Origin: Neoechinorhynchus agilis | Taxonomy: Eukaryota; Acanthocephala | DNA: 64,000 bases | Direction: 5' to 3' | Assembly (NCBI GenBank): GCA_051530055.1 | Contig: CM121342.1 | Span: 5,332,001-5,396,000 of the forward strand | In this document: piece by piece, positions 23,814-35,134 of the stretch | Position numbering within the stretch: the first letter of the stretch is position 1 | Layout: each line of letters starts with the position of its first letter | Made by a program: the position numbers and the translations under genes | The notes under the pieces: model-generated | What the model was told of the DNA's origin: nothing | Seen by the model: only the letters and a program-made list of their open reading frames with translations | Database searches by the model: none

Positions 23814-25416
23814 ATTTCGATTAGAGCCTTAGCGAAGAAGATTTTAATATTATACTCAAAAACAACCTTACATTGAATCGAGAAATGGGAGGGGGACGTA
23901 TGCTTGTTACCATACCACTCAATCTGAAAATCTTGACACTTTGACAGCTCTACAAGTGTACAATTACTTTTTCTAAGTTAATGTACTTTAATCAATTAGG
24001 TAGCATGGATTACCAGTTCTCTAACTGGAGCTTAAAGAGCTTTTGCACTTGTAGTAACGAAGCCTTGGCAAACTTTTGTTCTTAAGCTTTTCGACTTTCT
24101 ATACAAATGGAGCTTTTTCTTAGGAGCCAATTGATTGTTTTAGACGAAAATTTCTAACATGCGGTTAGAGGCCACGACGATCCAAATGCAAGCCACAACA
24201 TAAATTGGGCAGCCATTATCTCATCAGCATTCAATCAGAGTTAACAAATCCAAATGCGATGTCTGAAACGATAACAGAGATCAATGTCCATTAAACTAAA
24301 ATTATCTCTAATCTGGGACTCTAGGATCAGTAGATAAATTCAGCGATAGTATCCCCAGGTTTTCTGATATTTAGCTTAATGGCGATATGGATGGTGAGAA
24401 TGATTGATCGCGTCGGGTGCTGAAAGGCGTTTTTAAAATACACGTTTTCGATATTAACGAATCGTTGGTCGCAAAATACGATTTCTACTGAAATCGAGGA
24501 ATTCGAATATCAATGACATTTGGAAACATTTCAGAAACAATGGGGCGAGGGGAAACTAGCAATGAGTTTATCACAATTCGGCAATTGGCGACAGAATGGA
24601 CCATGAATAACATTATCTTTTGGTACATTTAAGAGCTTTACATTTTGCTTGGATGCCTCCTCACAAATGTGAGAAAATAAGACTAGACCAATTGGAGTTT
24701 TTAATCTTTTTGATTATTTTATCCAATTGTTCCGTCGGCTGGATGTGTATTCTCACTGGCTGCGAATTTTCAAGACATCAATCTAATTCTCAAGCATCTA
24801 AAAATGGACTCGGGTGCTCTTATCCCCTTCGCGGTCATTACATTGCTGAGTTTGAGTTCTACTTGAACCTTAGAATAAGAATCTTAGAACACAAAGGGGG
24901 ATCGATTAAGCACAGACATGCCCATTGGAACTGTTAATTTTTGAAGAATATTATCAAATTATGTGGCTATCGAATGGAACTGATTTATAGATAAGAAGCG
25001 AGAATTACTTTTCAATCTGAAATGTATTAAAGTAGATCACAGTCTAAAAAGGGCATCGCTGACAATATGAGCCGAGTGAGGGATGTTCTACAAAAACACT
25101 TAATACAACCGACTATTCAATGCTTACTTCAAGGGGTATAAAATTGGCAGAGTTTGTACAATCCGCGGATCAGTGTTTAAGTGGGTCAAGGAATCCAGAA
25201 AAAAGGGGGCAGGAAACTATCCGGAGGAATGTACAAAACTCATAACCGTATGCATCAGAGTATTCCATGGCACAGATCCCTGGGGGATGTGCCTAAAGGA
25301 AAAAACACTTAAGAGTCGTTGGGTTGATGGAATTTTTAATCGTTTTTGTCGTTTGATATTACGACGCGCAGGACCTGGTAAATCAATTGTCGAAAAGAGA
25401 CTGAGACAAATCACTT
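23814..25416. other. Intergenic region
   Basis: Short open frames on both strands, none with family resemblance or splice support. One + frame near 24660-24937 has a hydrophobic stretch (LIFLIILSNCSVGW), but I do not consider it established. Confidence 0.35.
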
Positions 25417-25621
25417 TTACGATCCGAGATCAGGAGCCCTTTCGACCATTACATCAGGACGACACCTTGAGTGATCCAGAAAGGCGGTGTTGTGAATGAT
25501 TTCTGCTCCGAGGTTAAGTGAACCTTTATAAGAAAAAGCGGGAAAAAATAGAAGATTAGAATCGACTGACAAATCAATGAGAACAGGTTTCATATTTATT
25601 CGACTTAGTTTAAAAGTTAGT

Positions 25622-26097
25622 TTATCTGAAATTGTGACCATACCCCGTAACCCTTGTAATCTTCGGGGCATTTGTGGTAGTGCTCAACGCGTGATTTTGC
25701 TTGTCCGAATCGAAAAGAGCACGCTTCAGCGACGGACTTTGACTGCTTTGAACACTCTCTACTTCCTTGAAAATGACTTTAGCGGTGCCTGTAGTGGTCG
25801 GATACACGTCCGCCTTCAGAACTTCGGTTTGCAAATCTCCTCGTCCACTTTTTTCTTGATGTATCAATGCATATCGATTGGCTGCTCCAGCACCCGGGAT
25901 GAGCAAACATCGTATGATTTTGATCTTCGATTAAACCTCACCGTGGTCCGAAGTTGATCTGCGATGCCTGTAATGTAGACCACGTATTCAAGATATTGGA
26001 GTGCAGCGGATGGAAGCAAACGGCTACTCAATACAATAAAGAAATAGTTTGTCCTCGGAGCAAAGAACACAATTGATCTCTTCACTTGGGGTCGCAC
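25622..26097 (-). CDS. Unknown protein, start and end uncertain
   Basis: Two open blocks. The first (about 25935-26097) reads SIVFFAPRTNYFFIVLSSRL, hydrophobic; the next (to about 25622) is polar and contains GAGAANRYALIHQEK and TTTGTAKVIFKEVESVQ. They are in different frames. A 32-nt break (weak 4-bp ATCG/CGAT stem, 4 and 5 nt flanks) would join them as TTVRLIPGAGAANRY; no GT-AG pair was convincing. A TATA-like motif lies near 26149-26156. There is no in-frame ATG at the front, so the start is unknown. The promoter plus first block is duplicated at 46.8-47.1 kb. Confidence 0.35.
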
Positions 26098-26335
26098 ATT
26101 ACAAACCCTTCACTGGGAATAGCTTAGGAGTACTTAAGGAAACGGCTCTTATATAAAACGGAATAATGGGTAGAATCTAATTAGGGAAACCCTATGCGTT
26201 GAGATTCATGAATGTCCGGGGAAACCGACCAAAAACGTCCCGATCACCTTAGTGTTCCGGTATTCAAAACAATTCCTGCAAACAATAAAACTCGAAGGAT
26301 TCCATTAACTGATTTGTTGCTTCGTCGGGGCTTGG
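25940..26335 (-). repeat. Dispersed duplicated segment, copy 1
   Basis: About 390 bp nearly identical, in opposite orientation, to 46757-47115. It covers a TATA-like promoter and the first coding block of the unknown gene here. This copy has a roughly 29-bp extra piece near 26280-26308. High identity suggests a recent event. Confidence 0.75.
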
Positions 26336-26605
26336 TCCTAATTGAATTATTAATTCTAATCAAGAGTTCGAACCATTGGTCCAAATACCGAACAAATCAT
26401 AACAATATTAACCGATAATTATCATTCGATCCAATGCACTATACTTTTTTGGCGTCGTCTGACCCAAAATGTCAAAACATTTCATGTTAGTAATTCTCAC
26501 CTCTAAACAAGACAAATATTTGCGATTTCAAAAGGTTCGATTCGTGTACCGTATAGAACTCATGAAGCTTCAAACGATATAGTTGAGCGATTTAGACAGG
26601 CAAAA

Positions 26606-26929
26606 ATGAAAGGATTTCTCGTTTTTGTTTCATTGTTTTCGCTGATATTATGCGACCGTGAACAGAGTTCATTTTTGCCTTCTCAACTCGACCGTTTCAT
26701 CCGAAATATGGCTCATGCAATGACATCTCGATTCTGTGAAGTCGAAATAACAAATCTTCCATCGGAAATAAAGTGCGGACAAACTATACTTGTACAGTTC
26801 AAAGTACTCATTGAAAAAATGGATGATATGATCTATGAGATAGAGATTTACGTTCAACCGAAAGGATTTTGTGTCTTAAATCTCACTTATTTAAATCCAC
26901 CTGAATACAGACTTGTGGATCTATTTTAA
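26606..26929 (+). CDS. Small secreted protein
   Basis: Single exon, 107 aa. MKGFLVFVSLFSLILC is a clear signal peptide. The mature domain has three Cys (FCEVEI, IKCGQTILV, GFCVLNL) and alternating beta-like hydrophobics, ending YRLVDLF. AATAAA polyadenylation signals follow at about 26957. Family not recognised; a small extracellular beta-sandwich protein is plausible. Confidence 0.6.
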   Translation: MKGFLVFVSLFSLILCDREQSSFLPSQLDRFIRNMAHAMTSRFCEVEITNLPSEIKCGQTILVQFKVLIEKMDDMIYEIEIYVQPKGFCVLNLTYLNPPEYRLVDLF

Positions 26930-27507
26930 CTCTCTTTTTTGTGTTTTTAACATAATCAATAAAAACATAAATCTTTTGTCGATAGAATCCTTCGAAAAAT
27001 ATAATGTTGGTGAAAATCCGTTGGGTTTCTCTCCATTTTAACTTAGATTAAAAAAGACAGCGCCCAGTCTTTCTTTTTAGCAATATCCAGCAAGATTGTA
27101 GCAATGAAGTGTTCAATGAATCGATCTTTCTAAGGCCACAGAGATACTTTTGAAAAGTTTGATTATTAGTGATAATTGTAAACATACGCAAATGACTGGG
27201 AAATATTTCTCCTATAAATCAAATATAGGTTATAACCGGTGGATTTTCAATATTAAATCTTTTCTTTTTTGGAAGTGTTCAAATCATTGAATATGGTCGT
27301 GAAGCCATGTTCGAATTTGATCGCAAATATTGCGACTTTGTTAAATATTGATTTTCTGTGAGAGATCACCGCTCGTAAAAGCATTGTTATTGTTGCCAAT
27401 CACGCAGACTTAGCGCAAAAGCCTTTTTCTCATAGAGGACCCATAGATTTCGAAGCTGAACATACTAAAAACCCATCATCCGTACTTTACATCAAGAATT
27501 TATTGTT
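26930..27507. other. Intergenic region
   Basis: AT-rich 3' flanks of two convergent genes. No gene or repeat seen. Confidence 0.5.
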
Positions 27508-27867
27508 CTATGAAATAACGAAAACGATAATTTCGCAATGAAGAATCTTGGTACAAAATCGAGCTCTTATCATGTGATCATCGCATTGATTCCAAACACA
27601 ACGACAATAAGTATTGATCTCGTTCGATTTGTGATCGGTCTCCTCTCTTAAATTTACGTGAATCGCAAATTTACGTTTCTCCCTAGATGTATCAATGAGC
27701 TCTAGCATTTTTTGTTTTATATCAAGTGCTATTTGGTCGCTAAGAGCACTTAGACCAATTAAACCAACATCTTTTGTTGACAATTTCTCACAAATGTAAC
27801 TTTGAATGGTTGTCTTTGCGGCGGCGGCGACGGCATCGAAGTTGTCTTTGGACATTGAGTTTCTCAT
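27508..27867 (-). CDS. Tctex-type dynein light chain
   Basis: Single exon, 119 aa. After a short Ala-rich helix it shows the Tctex-1 fold pattern: a long helix (DQIALDIKQKMLELI), then KFAIHVNLRE, then CRCVWNQCDDHMIRA where the family has C-x-W-D-x-x-x-D, and a final hydrophobic strand (HCEIIVFVIS; family: CIVNVFAIAI). Such subunits bind cargo and intermediate chains in cytoplasmic or intraflagellar dynein. It is diverged, so I give the family rather than a named member. Together with the dynactin gene it is a second dynein-pathway gene in the window. Confidence 0.7.
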   Translation of the reverse strand: MRNSMSKDNFDAVAAAAKTTIQSYICEKLSTKDVGLIGLSALSDQIALDIKQKMLELIDTSREKRKFAIHVNLREETDHKSNEINTYCRCVWNQCDDHMIRARFCTKILHCEIIVFVIS

Positions 27868-27934
27868 CTTTGTTTAGAATTGTGTTCCAAAACGTAGCCA
27901 TGGTTACATCTTTCAATATGATCCAAAAAGCATT

Positions 27935-28271
27935 CTAACAAGTATAACGATTCAAGAAAGGAATATAATTAGCAGAACTCCGTATTTTTGTAGAGATCAA
28001 ACTTGATTTGAATTGCCTATCATTCAATACTAATGGATTACTTTTATAAAGATTGGCCAGTCGGTAACTTATATCAATGTGTGGTGGCCTTTTATCCACG
28101 GCTGATACTTTCCCTTGGGCACACAACCCACCGACCTGGTTCAGGGAAGCGAATAAAATCAATTAATATCGATAAATCTTCCCGTAAAAGAGTTTGTACA
28201 TCCTCGTCCGGATTCTCAGGTACCTCCCCCGAGGACGTGGGACTTATCAGTGAGTTTCCTCCTAACTTCAT
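27935..28271 (-). CDS. Unknown protein, possibly CCDC97-like
   Basis: The first block starts at ATG 28271 (MKLGGNSLISPTSSGEV, acidic). The second block ends at 27935 and contains YRLANLYKSNPLVL, loosely like the CCDC97 N-terminal motif (ILAQLYHEKPLVFL). The blocks are in different frames. Possible joins: a 22- or 28-nt GT-AG intron, unusually short, or a stem-bounded break (GGTGG/CCACC) with 3 and 5 nt flanks giving EPVDISYRL. I cannot decide. The CCDC97 assignment is tentative. Confidence 0.35.
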
Positions 28272-28870
28272 CGAGATATTTCGTCCCTTTTGATTGTGTG
28301 TGTCATCAGCAGTAACGGATTCGAATCCGTTGAGGTTCGCAGAGAACGTCTTTTCTTTTTGATAAATTACCTCTACAAAACTTTCGCCCGATATTCAAGG
28401 ATCACGATTAAAAATATCTTTGGTTTCGCTTGTAGAAAAACGATCAAAAGTATTGCTTCATTGAGGATCGCTCGGAATAGTGTTTCAATATTTAAAGAGA
28501 TCAAAACAATTTCAATAATTCTAAAACAACAACCAGCACTCGATCTCCGCCTCCTTGATTCTGCAACGAAATCACATCGATTTATTCTATTTTTTGGTGA
28601 AACTATTTCGCTTTTCATTCTTGTAAACATTTAGACGTTGTTCCCTCGCTGTATCGCGATTGCGATTCGTTGAGGAAATATTTCGAAAGCCTTCTTGGTA
28701 AGTGCGTTCTTCCGTAGTAATGAATCTTTTCAAAATAATTCAAATGTATCGATGACGAGTCACTGTTTATCTTTCTTTTTTGTTCGTGCCGTCAAATCTT
28801 GGAGGCTTTTCATTGGAAAAAATTGAAAATTCTTACTTTTCCTTTATTTTCTAAACAAGATCTCGATTTT
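28272..28870. other. Intergenic region
   Basis: AT-rich; short open frames only. No feature assigned. Confidence 0.4.
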
Positions 28871-29380
28871 TCATGTCGCACGTTTAGAATTTTGTATATG
28901 TGTGTTCTTTCACTAGAACTCGATTTGTTTATTGTTTGCGAATAAACATTTGTTGTTGTTTTTTTCGATTGTTCATGTCGCACGTTTAGAATTTTGTATA
29001 TGTGTTATCTTTCACTAGAACTCGATTTGTTTATTGTTTGCGGATAAACATTTGTTGTTGTTTTTTTCGATTGTTCATGTCGCACGTTTAGAATTTTGTA
29101 TATGTGTTATCTTTCACTAGAACTCGATTTGTTTATTGTTTGCGGATAAACATTTGTTGTTGTTTTTTTCGATTGTTCATGTCGCACGTTTAGAATTTTG
29201 TATATGTGTTATCTTTCACTAGAACTCGATTTGTTTATTGTTTGCGAATAAACATTTGTTGTTGTTTTTTTCGATTGTTCATGTCGCACGTTTAGAATTT
29301 TGTATATGTGTTATCTTTCACTAGAACTCGATTTGTTTATTGTTTGCGGATAAACATTTGTTGTTGTTGTTTTTCGATCT
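28871..29380. repeat. Tandem array, 102-bp unit, five copies
   Basis: Units begin at 28871, 28973, 29075, 29177 and 29279, so the period is exactly 102 bp. Copies differ by only a few substitutions (for example GCGAATAAAC versus GCGGATAAAC) and one short indel in the first copy. The array ends about 130 bp upstream of the next gene's start codon. Confidence 0.95.
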
Positions 29381-29510
29381 CGCTTTCTAGATCGACTCCC
29401 CGATTTTTTCTCTCTCTAATTGTTCTCGATCGAAGTATCCACCTCTTAATCGATGTGCTTTGAACTTTGTGTGTTCCACGTTTTCTTCGAATAGACAAAA
29501 ATCTTTGTAG

Positions 29511-29876
29511 ATGACGAACGCCCCAAACCCTTTCGGTACGAATGGACACGTCTCCGGTTCGGTTCCCCCGGACGATTTCCACCCTCAGAACCCGGACAAT
29601 AATTACATTGAACAAGAACAGCGTTCACTCGAGCAACCAGACGATGATACAATCAATAGTTTGGCACAACAAATCCACAGCAAGTTCAATGAAGTTAATC
29701 AACTTCTTTATACGCTCCAAAAGTCAGTACCGCAGGCTTACTCTAATCCTAGACAAGGTCCTGAACGAATCAGGCGCCAAATTCAAGTTATCAAAGGGTT
29801 ACTCAAGGAAATAACGGCCGATGCTGTTCTCGTACAAAATGCAGCGGCAGCTACCAATGATGGAGGAGCGCTGTAA
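29511..29876 (+). CDS. Small helical protein, unknown
   Basis: Single exon, 121 aa. The N-terminal 40 residues are Pro/Asn/Asp-rich and disordered. Residues about 45-110 form two amphipathic helices (LAQQIHSKFNEVNQLLYTL, then RRQIQVIKGLLKEITADAV), the shape of many Mediator or adaptor subunits, but I cannot assign one. It stands alone, between the 102-bp array and grainyhead. An intact frame and codon use like its neighbours make it likely real. Confidence 0.6.
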   Translation: MTNAPNPFGTNGHVSGSVPPDDFHPQNPDNNYIEQEQRSLEQPDDDTINSLAQQIHSKFNEVNQLLYTLQKSVPQAYSNPRQGPERIRRQIQVIKGLLKEITADAVLVQNAAAATNDGGAL

Positions 29877-30039
29877 GAGAATAGAACACCACATATTATA
29901 ATCGTCCTAACAATACACATTTAATTCTCATCAGTCTTTTTTGAACACTAACACACTTTAGAAATTTCCAATGAAAGCTCAAATCAATTTAAAAAAAGCT
30001 TGAACATTTCATTTATTTACACCATTCCGAGAAAACGCA

Positions 30040-32285
30040 TTAGTCACTTTCGGTCCGAGAAATATCGGACAGTATCACAACATGTTGGCCTGTGAAAGTA
30101 TTTGGTTGAATGGTAACGTCGAACATTGACTTTGTCGATGATGATGATGATTGTCGATTGATTAGATGGTCATCGGTGACTTCTACCAGAACTCTAATCA
30201 CATTAACAGTTGTTTGAAACGTTCCACATAAACGAACCCTGGTGATGGTTGTGGTTCATGTAGTAGAAGACTAGATATACTTATATTGAACCGTCTTGAT
30301 AACTAAGCATTTTTTAGAGTCAAATTTCGTTGTTGCATACAAGAGCGCCTCGAACCGCTGCTTTAAGTTTCTCTGAGCTTGCCTCAGACAATCTAATGGT
30401 CTGAAATGGTTTATTTTTATCGCTTCTAATTAGTACACTGTATCGTATGCTCCTTTTCTTGACCAAAGTCCTTCTTGTAGCATAGGATTTCTCAGAATAC
30501 CTTTCACGCCTCATCTCGTTGCCGATAATTTCATCAACACTTTCAAACACCTACTTTCCATTAGAAACCAACAAAATCACTAATGTGTCTTACATGCTTG
30601 GGAATGAACAATACGGGCAATAGCATATCCGTGTCGCAATTTGCTTCCAGTTTAACACACTTCACCGGATCTTCCAAACATGGAGGAAGAAGAGACTTAA
30701 GTCCAAGTTTTCGTTGTTCGTCTCGCCATTTCCTTTCAGCTCCCTTCAAACAGAAATCAATTAGTGCTATTCGGATACGAATTGATGATAACCTTGTCGC
30801 AAAATACTCTTAGTCCAATCGAAGCTCGATAGGAGGACAATTCTGCTTTTGGAGGCTCATTAAGGTCGAAAATGTCTACTCTCAATCGTAAAGGAGTTAT
30901 CTGCAAAACACCAATAATGATCACAGCCATTTTTGAGGCATTTGATCAAACCTTACAATTCTTGTTGCCACAAAAGTCGTTACTGAGACAATTTATGGAT
31001 ACGTCCACCTTTGCACCTAAAATTAGTGCTCACGTTTGATAAATGACACTTACCTTCAGGTTCCCCTTAGAAGACTTCCAACAAAATCGTGCTCCGTTAT
31101 ATGCTAATTCTTCAACAGAGCCATCCACATTCGAATATGTGTCATCTAAGTTTTCAAGAAGTCTTTATTCTTTTTCGAGCTGATCTTACAAATAATGAGT
31201 GCCCGTTGGCGCTGGTCTAAGGGTCGCTTTGAATACCACTTGTTCCAAGAATTGTATTGCTGGAGATTAGACGATCTTCCGTTCGCAACGAGCGTCACGT
31301 AAACCTGAAAGGAGTTTTGACACAATTTTAACTCGAGGAGAATACATGCGAATTATTTGCAGTGGTCAACTTTGAGAAATCACTACTTACATTGTAAAGT
31401 ACGGCCCTTGTTGGTGTGGCAGCATGAAGGCTAAGGCAATAATTTTGTCCCTTATTAAGGAATGGTACAGGTGATCCGAAGTCGTCCAGAATTGGAGAGC
31501 ACAATGAAGTTAAGTAACATTCAAACGGTGTTGTTGAACTATTCGTTTTCATTGATTCTGGATTTGTCACATTTATCTGAACGTTGTTGCAGCTCATGAA
31601 ATAGTTGTTGCCAACATTTGGCTGAGATGTAACGCACAAAGCCCTCTGCTGTTGCATCATTGATCCTGAAAAGAACATCTCGCTCGAACTGAAAATCGAT
31701 TCGAGTGATTGATTGGTACATGCACTAGGTGAGTACAGTTCTTGGCTTTCGGTAAAACCACTCGTTTTGCTCATCACGACAAGTTCATTGTTTTTAGGCT
31801 GTTTCCGTGGCGGTGTTTCCAATTGTGCTACTGATTCACTGTCGACCAATGCATCCTTCGTTCCTGAGAACTGTCGTCGTTTGAGATTACTAATATTCGT
31901 TGACACGAATGATTGAAGATCTTGCAATCCAGATTGACAGTAATCGAAGTCATATAAGTCGCCATTTAGGTCCGATGAAATGGACGCAAAGTTGTTGTTG
32001 GTTGATTCGTGTACAAAAGGTGGCGGCAGCAGCACACTGAGGCCAATAAATCACTGATGAAGTCGACATAAACTCACCATGAAAAGGTTTGTCCTGGTTG
32101 AACGTTTGTTGGTGGAGACTCTTTGGACCAGCAGTTATGTTGATTGAACGTGTCTTCAGCGGCCGCAAAATCGGTTCCAAAACTGAATATCTTATCTAGG
32201 TACTTGTCCGGATCCCTAAAAGGATCGGCTCACTCGTTTTTCTCGAATTTTTTTAAATCAACCTGCTGAATTGTTCAAACTCCTC
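30040..32285 (-). CDS. grh: Grainyhead-type (CP2 family) transcription factor, 5' exon(s) not found
   Basis: Ten exons traced: 32263-32285, 32078-32215, 31391-32036, 31190-31304, 31054-31145, 30952-31008, 30793-30900, 30594-30743, 30360-30550, 30040-30247; 575 codons, phases consistent. The CP2 DNA-binding domain shows PFLNKGQNYCLSL, SVEELAYNGARFCW, VSINCLSNDF, GLRVFCDKGAERKWRDEQRK, matching Grainyhead-like proteins. The C-terminal exon (VLVEVTDDHLINR ... FDVTIQ) fits the ubiquitin-like dimerization domain and is reached through a nonconventional intron. All other introns are GT-AG. The first exon here (EEFEQFSRDPDKYLDKIF) lacks a start, so one or more exons lie upstream. Grainyhead factors control epidermis and cuticle genes. 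Confidence 0.85.
30248..30359 (-). other. Nonconventional intron before the last grainyhead exon
   Basis: 112 nt. Reading on past 30360 reaches a stop at 30320 and loses the dimerization domain, which continues in another frame from 30247. Ends pair: GGTTCG (30356-30351) with TGAACC (30258-30253), 6 bp with one G.T. Unpaired flanks are 3 and 5 nt. A GT-AG join in that frame was not found. Confidence 0.55.
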
Positions 32286-32782
32286 CTACAAAGCACTCAT
32301 GGACATACTCACATTATCGAGTTTTTTTCAGTTGCTTGGATGTACGAGCTCTCTGTGTCTCAAATAGCGTTTGAAATTGTGTTTTTCTCGAGCCGTGAGT
32401 ACTAGTAACCGTGAGTCAGGTCCTCCTAACGTCTACATGTTTATTCGACTTAGAGGTGATTCATAAATTTTTTTAGGAGCGCACTCACGTGATGACATGT
32501 GGGTATCTTATTTTTTTCTCACTAAAATCACTCTTTGTTTCTGGCGATTTATAGAAATTCACGATATAAAAGCATGAAAAAACAATCGGACGTGTTTTAA
32601 GTGTGGCTCTGACAATTTTGTTTAATAAACAAATATATCTATCAACAAATGAGAGTAAAACAAATAAACCCCATTTATCATGTCAAAGTGTCTTACAAAC
32701 CTGGTCATGTGTCCACCAACATAGTGAAGTGTCAGTTGATCAAAAAAAAGGTTGGAAACTTCATTCGTCGATGGCACTTTAT

Positions 32783-35134
32783 TTAAAAAGGGCAATAATG
32801 GAGAACTTTCTCGTTCAGACCACGATTATCTACACCCAAATGTCTCATATAAGGATCTTGCTCAATTTCACGATCTGTTCCGTATTGGAAAAAGTGTGGA
32901 ACGAGATCGCTGAGCCATTTCGGCTCTTTGACCAATGAAACATCGAATATCGTGTCGTCTTCCGATAAACTGTAGAATACAAGATAAGCCGGCGGATTCA
33001 GATTTACGTCCTTCTTATAAATCACTGAATCTTTATGAAGGGAAAACTCTTGCCCACTTAAGACGGACTCGTAGATATGCGGCCGTCGCTCTGATAGATC
33101 GCCACTTCTTTTTAGTTTAACTACATGTCGAAATAGACCTGATACAATGCATCGAAGAACGGTATCGGTAGATTCAGATGAAGAATTGGGATCAACATTT
33201 AGTTTCTCGAGTTGATTATGTAGTTGGTCTCGTATTTGGAGAGCGCGAATGCATGCTTCATGGTTGAGACCATTAGAATTGCAGAATTGTTTAGAAGGGC
33301 ACGAAATGTGGAGAAATTCGGGCTAAAATCATCTTAAGACACAAAATGGCCACATCTCGTGCTTTAGATGCTGCGTTCCTTGAGAACATCCTCATCGCGT
33401 TTAAGAGAGTAAGAAGGTCTCCTTCGGCACATGCAAAGTTCTGAACTTTTTTCGTTTGATTGATAAAAACGGCTTTGACCTGAAGCATCGCTACAATGTC
33501 CAACATTTCAGCAACGCATCCAAACTGATCGGCTCTTAGTAACATAGCAGCACATTCCACATCGACGGGTAATTGAGCGGCCACTCGTCCTTGTGGTTCC
33601 ATTAGTTCACCCGTTGTCTCATCAACGAATTTCAACGCAATGAGATTATCAAGGGCATTTATGACCGATTGAGATGGTAATTGAGTTGGTAAGTGGAACT
33701 TGCAAACGTTTTGAACTCCTAGAGATAACAATTGGAGCAGAAATCGACTAAGGTCCATTCTACATATTTCTGGTAAATTAAACGGTTTCAAGCGTATTGA
33801 TTTGGTATAGAGACGATAGCATACACCTGATCGAATTCGTCCAGCGCGACCTGCACGTTGATCGGCTATATCTTTGCTTACTGGAACGGTAATGATTGTC
33901 TCGAATCCATATTTGTCCGCAAATCGTTGCTTTTAAGTCGCGAGCTCTTAACTGACGAAGAGTATACCCTAAACCTACTAATTTCGTCTATTCAATGGAT
34001 TTTTGTCTGAAAACTCTTATGGATGCGACCCTCCCCCCGCTCGGCCGAACGAAACTGAAAAAAAGAAACGCGCGCGCGACCAATAGTGAATCCGGAATCG
34101 ACGACGAACACAATATCAGGCACCGTAACGGACGTTTCTGCGATGCTAGTAGACAGCACAACTTTTCTCACCCTTTGATTCCTGCGTCGTTCAAATACCA
34201 AAGACTTTTTGTGTCGACTTAAGCAGGCGTACAAAGTCAAAGGTTGCATCTTCATTTGAACAAGTGGACGATTCTGGGCGACATAATCAGTTAGAAGAGT
34301 GAAAACTTCTTTAATTTCTGATTGTCCTGGCAAAAAACAAAGAATTCCTCCTGGATCATCCGGATTACTTTCATGGATATGAATGATTGTTAAGAAAGAC
34401 GCTCTTACATAATCAGCGACAGGTCTTTCGACATGGAGAATTTGAACTCGGTACTGCCTTCCATCGACCTTCAAGCGAACTGCCATGTTTTCCGATCCAC
34501 CATTGAAATAGTCCATAATTTCCTCGGAATTCAGGGTAGCTGACGTAAGTACAACACGAAGCTTATTAGTTTGAGACGACAGTATTTTTTTAAGAAGTGC
34601 GATCGATAGATCGATATCACAGCTACGCTCATGGACCTCATCTATGGAATGATTTCGAACCTTAAGCTTGTTCAAAATCATAGCTACCATGATAACTTGA
34701 AAGGTGTCGTCCATCGATGGGCTCCGAACAAACGTTCTCAAAAGCATTCCAACAGTCATGTAAGTGATTCGAGTGTTCTTAGAAAGTCTTTGTTCGTTCC
34801 TGATCGAATATCCGATTTCTCCAAGATTCTCTTTGCGCTGACCAGCCACGTATCCAGCCAAAGTGACCGCTGCCATTCGACGAGGCACTGCGACTACAAT
34901 ATTCTCATAACCGGCATCAAGGAGGAATTGAGGCAATTGGGTACTCTTTCCCGATCCGGTCTCACCCACGACCACAACTACGCGATAATTCTCCACAAGG
35001 TACAGGAAATGATCACGGTGCTTCAAAATGGGCATCGAACTCCATTCAGATCCAAATTTATCGTCAGTCACTTCATCGCCTGATTTGTGGTCCACGTAAT
35101 GACGATCAATCAATAGTGATCGGGAATCATCCAT
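32783..35134 (-). CDS. DHX35: DEAH-box RNA helicase DHX35
   Basis: Exons 34686-35134, 34086-34643, 33367-33930, 32783-33293; 693 aa (human DHX35: 703). Motifs: GETGSGKST (I), DEVHERS (II), TSATLNSE (III), QRAGRAGR (VI). The C-terminal helicase-associated part matches DHX35 closely (GCVAEMLDIVAMLQV, TVLRCIVSGLF, SDLVPHFF). Human DHX35 is a spliceosome-associated helicase. All three introns lack usable GT-AG ends and are stem-bounded. The first cuts the DEAH motif itself, so correct excision is needed for a working ATPase. No sign of decay otherwise. Confidence 0.92.
33294..33366 (-). other. Nonconventional intron in DHX35 (third)
   Basis: 73 nt. GCACGAGATGTGG (33362-33350) pairs with CCACATTTCGTGC (33311-33299): 13 pairs, one of them G.T. 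The flanks 4 and 5 nt long repeat TCTAAA on both sides, so the exact cut is ambiguous, but the product is the same (NAASKQFCNSNGL, matching human DSKWCQEHFL). A 31-nt GT-AG alternative would insert about 15 residues. Confidence 0.8.
33931..34085 (-). other. Nonconventional intron in DHX35 (second)
   Basis: 155 nt between VVDSGF and the KYGFETIITVPVS block. Reading through meets a stop. Ends pair: GGTCGCGCGC (34081-34072) with GCTCGCGACT (33945-33936), 9 of 10 including one G.T. Flanks are 4 and 5 nt and the join is in frame. Confidence 0.7.
34644..34685 (-). other. Nonconventional 42-nt intron inside the DEAH box of DHX35
   Basis: Unspliced, the frame stays open but places 14 extra residues in motif II. 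Excision restores VIMVDEVHERS. Ends pair: ATGATTTTG (34681-34673) with CGAAATCAT (34657-34649), 9 pairs with one T.G; flanks 4 and 5 nt. The GT and AG present nearby would break the frame. Confidence 0.75.
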
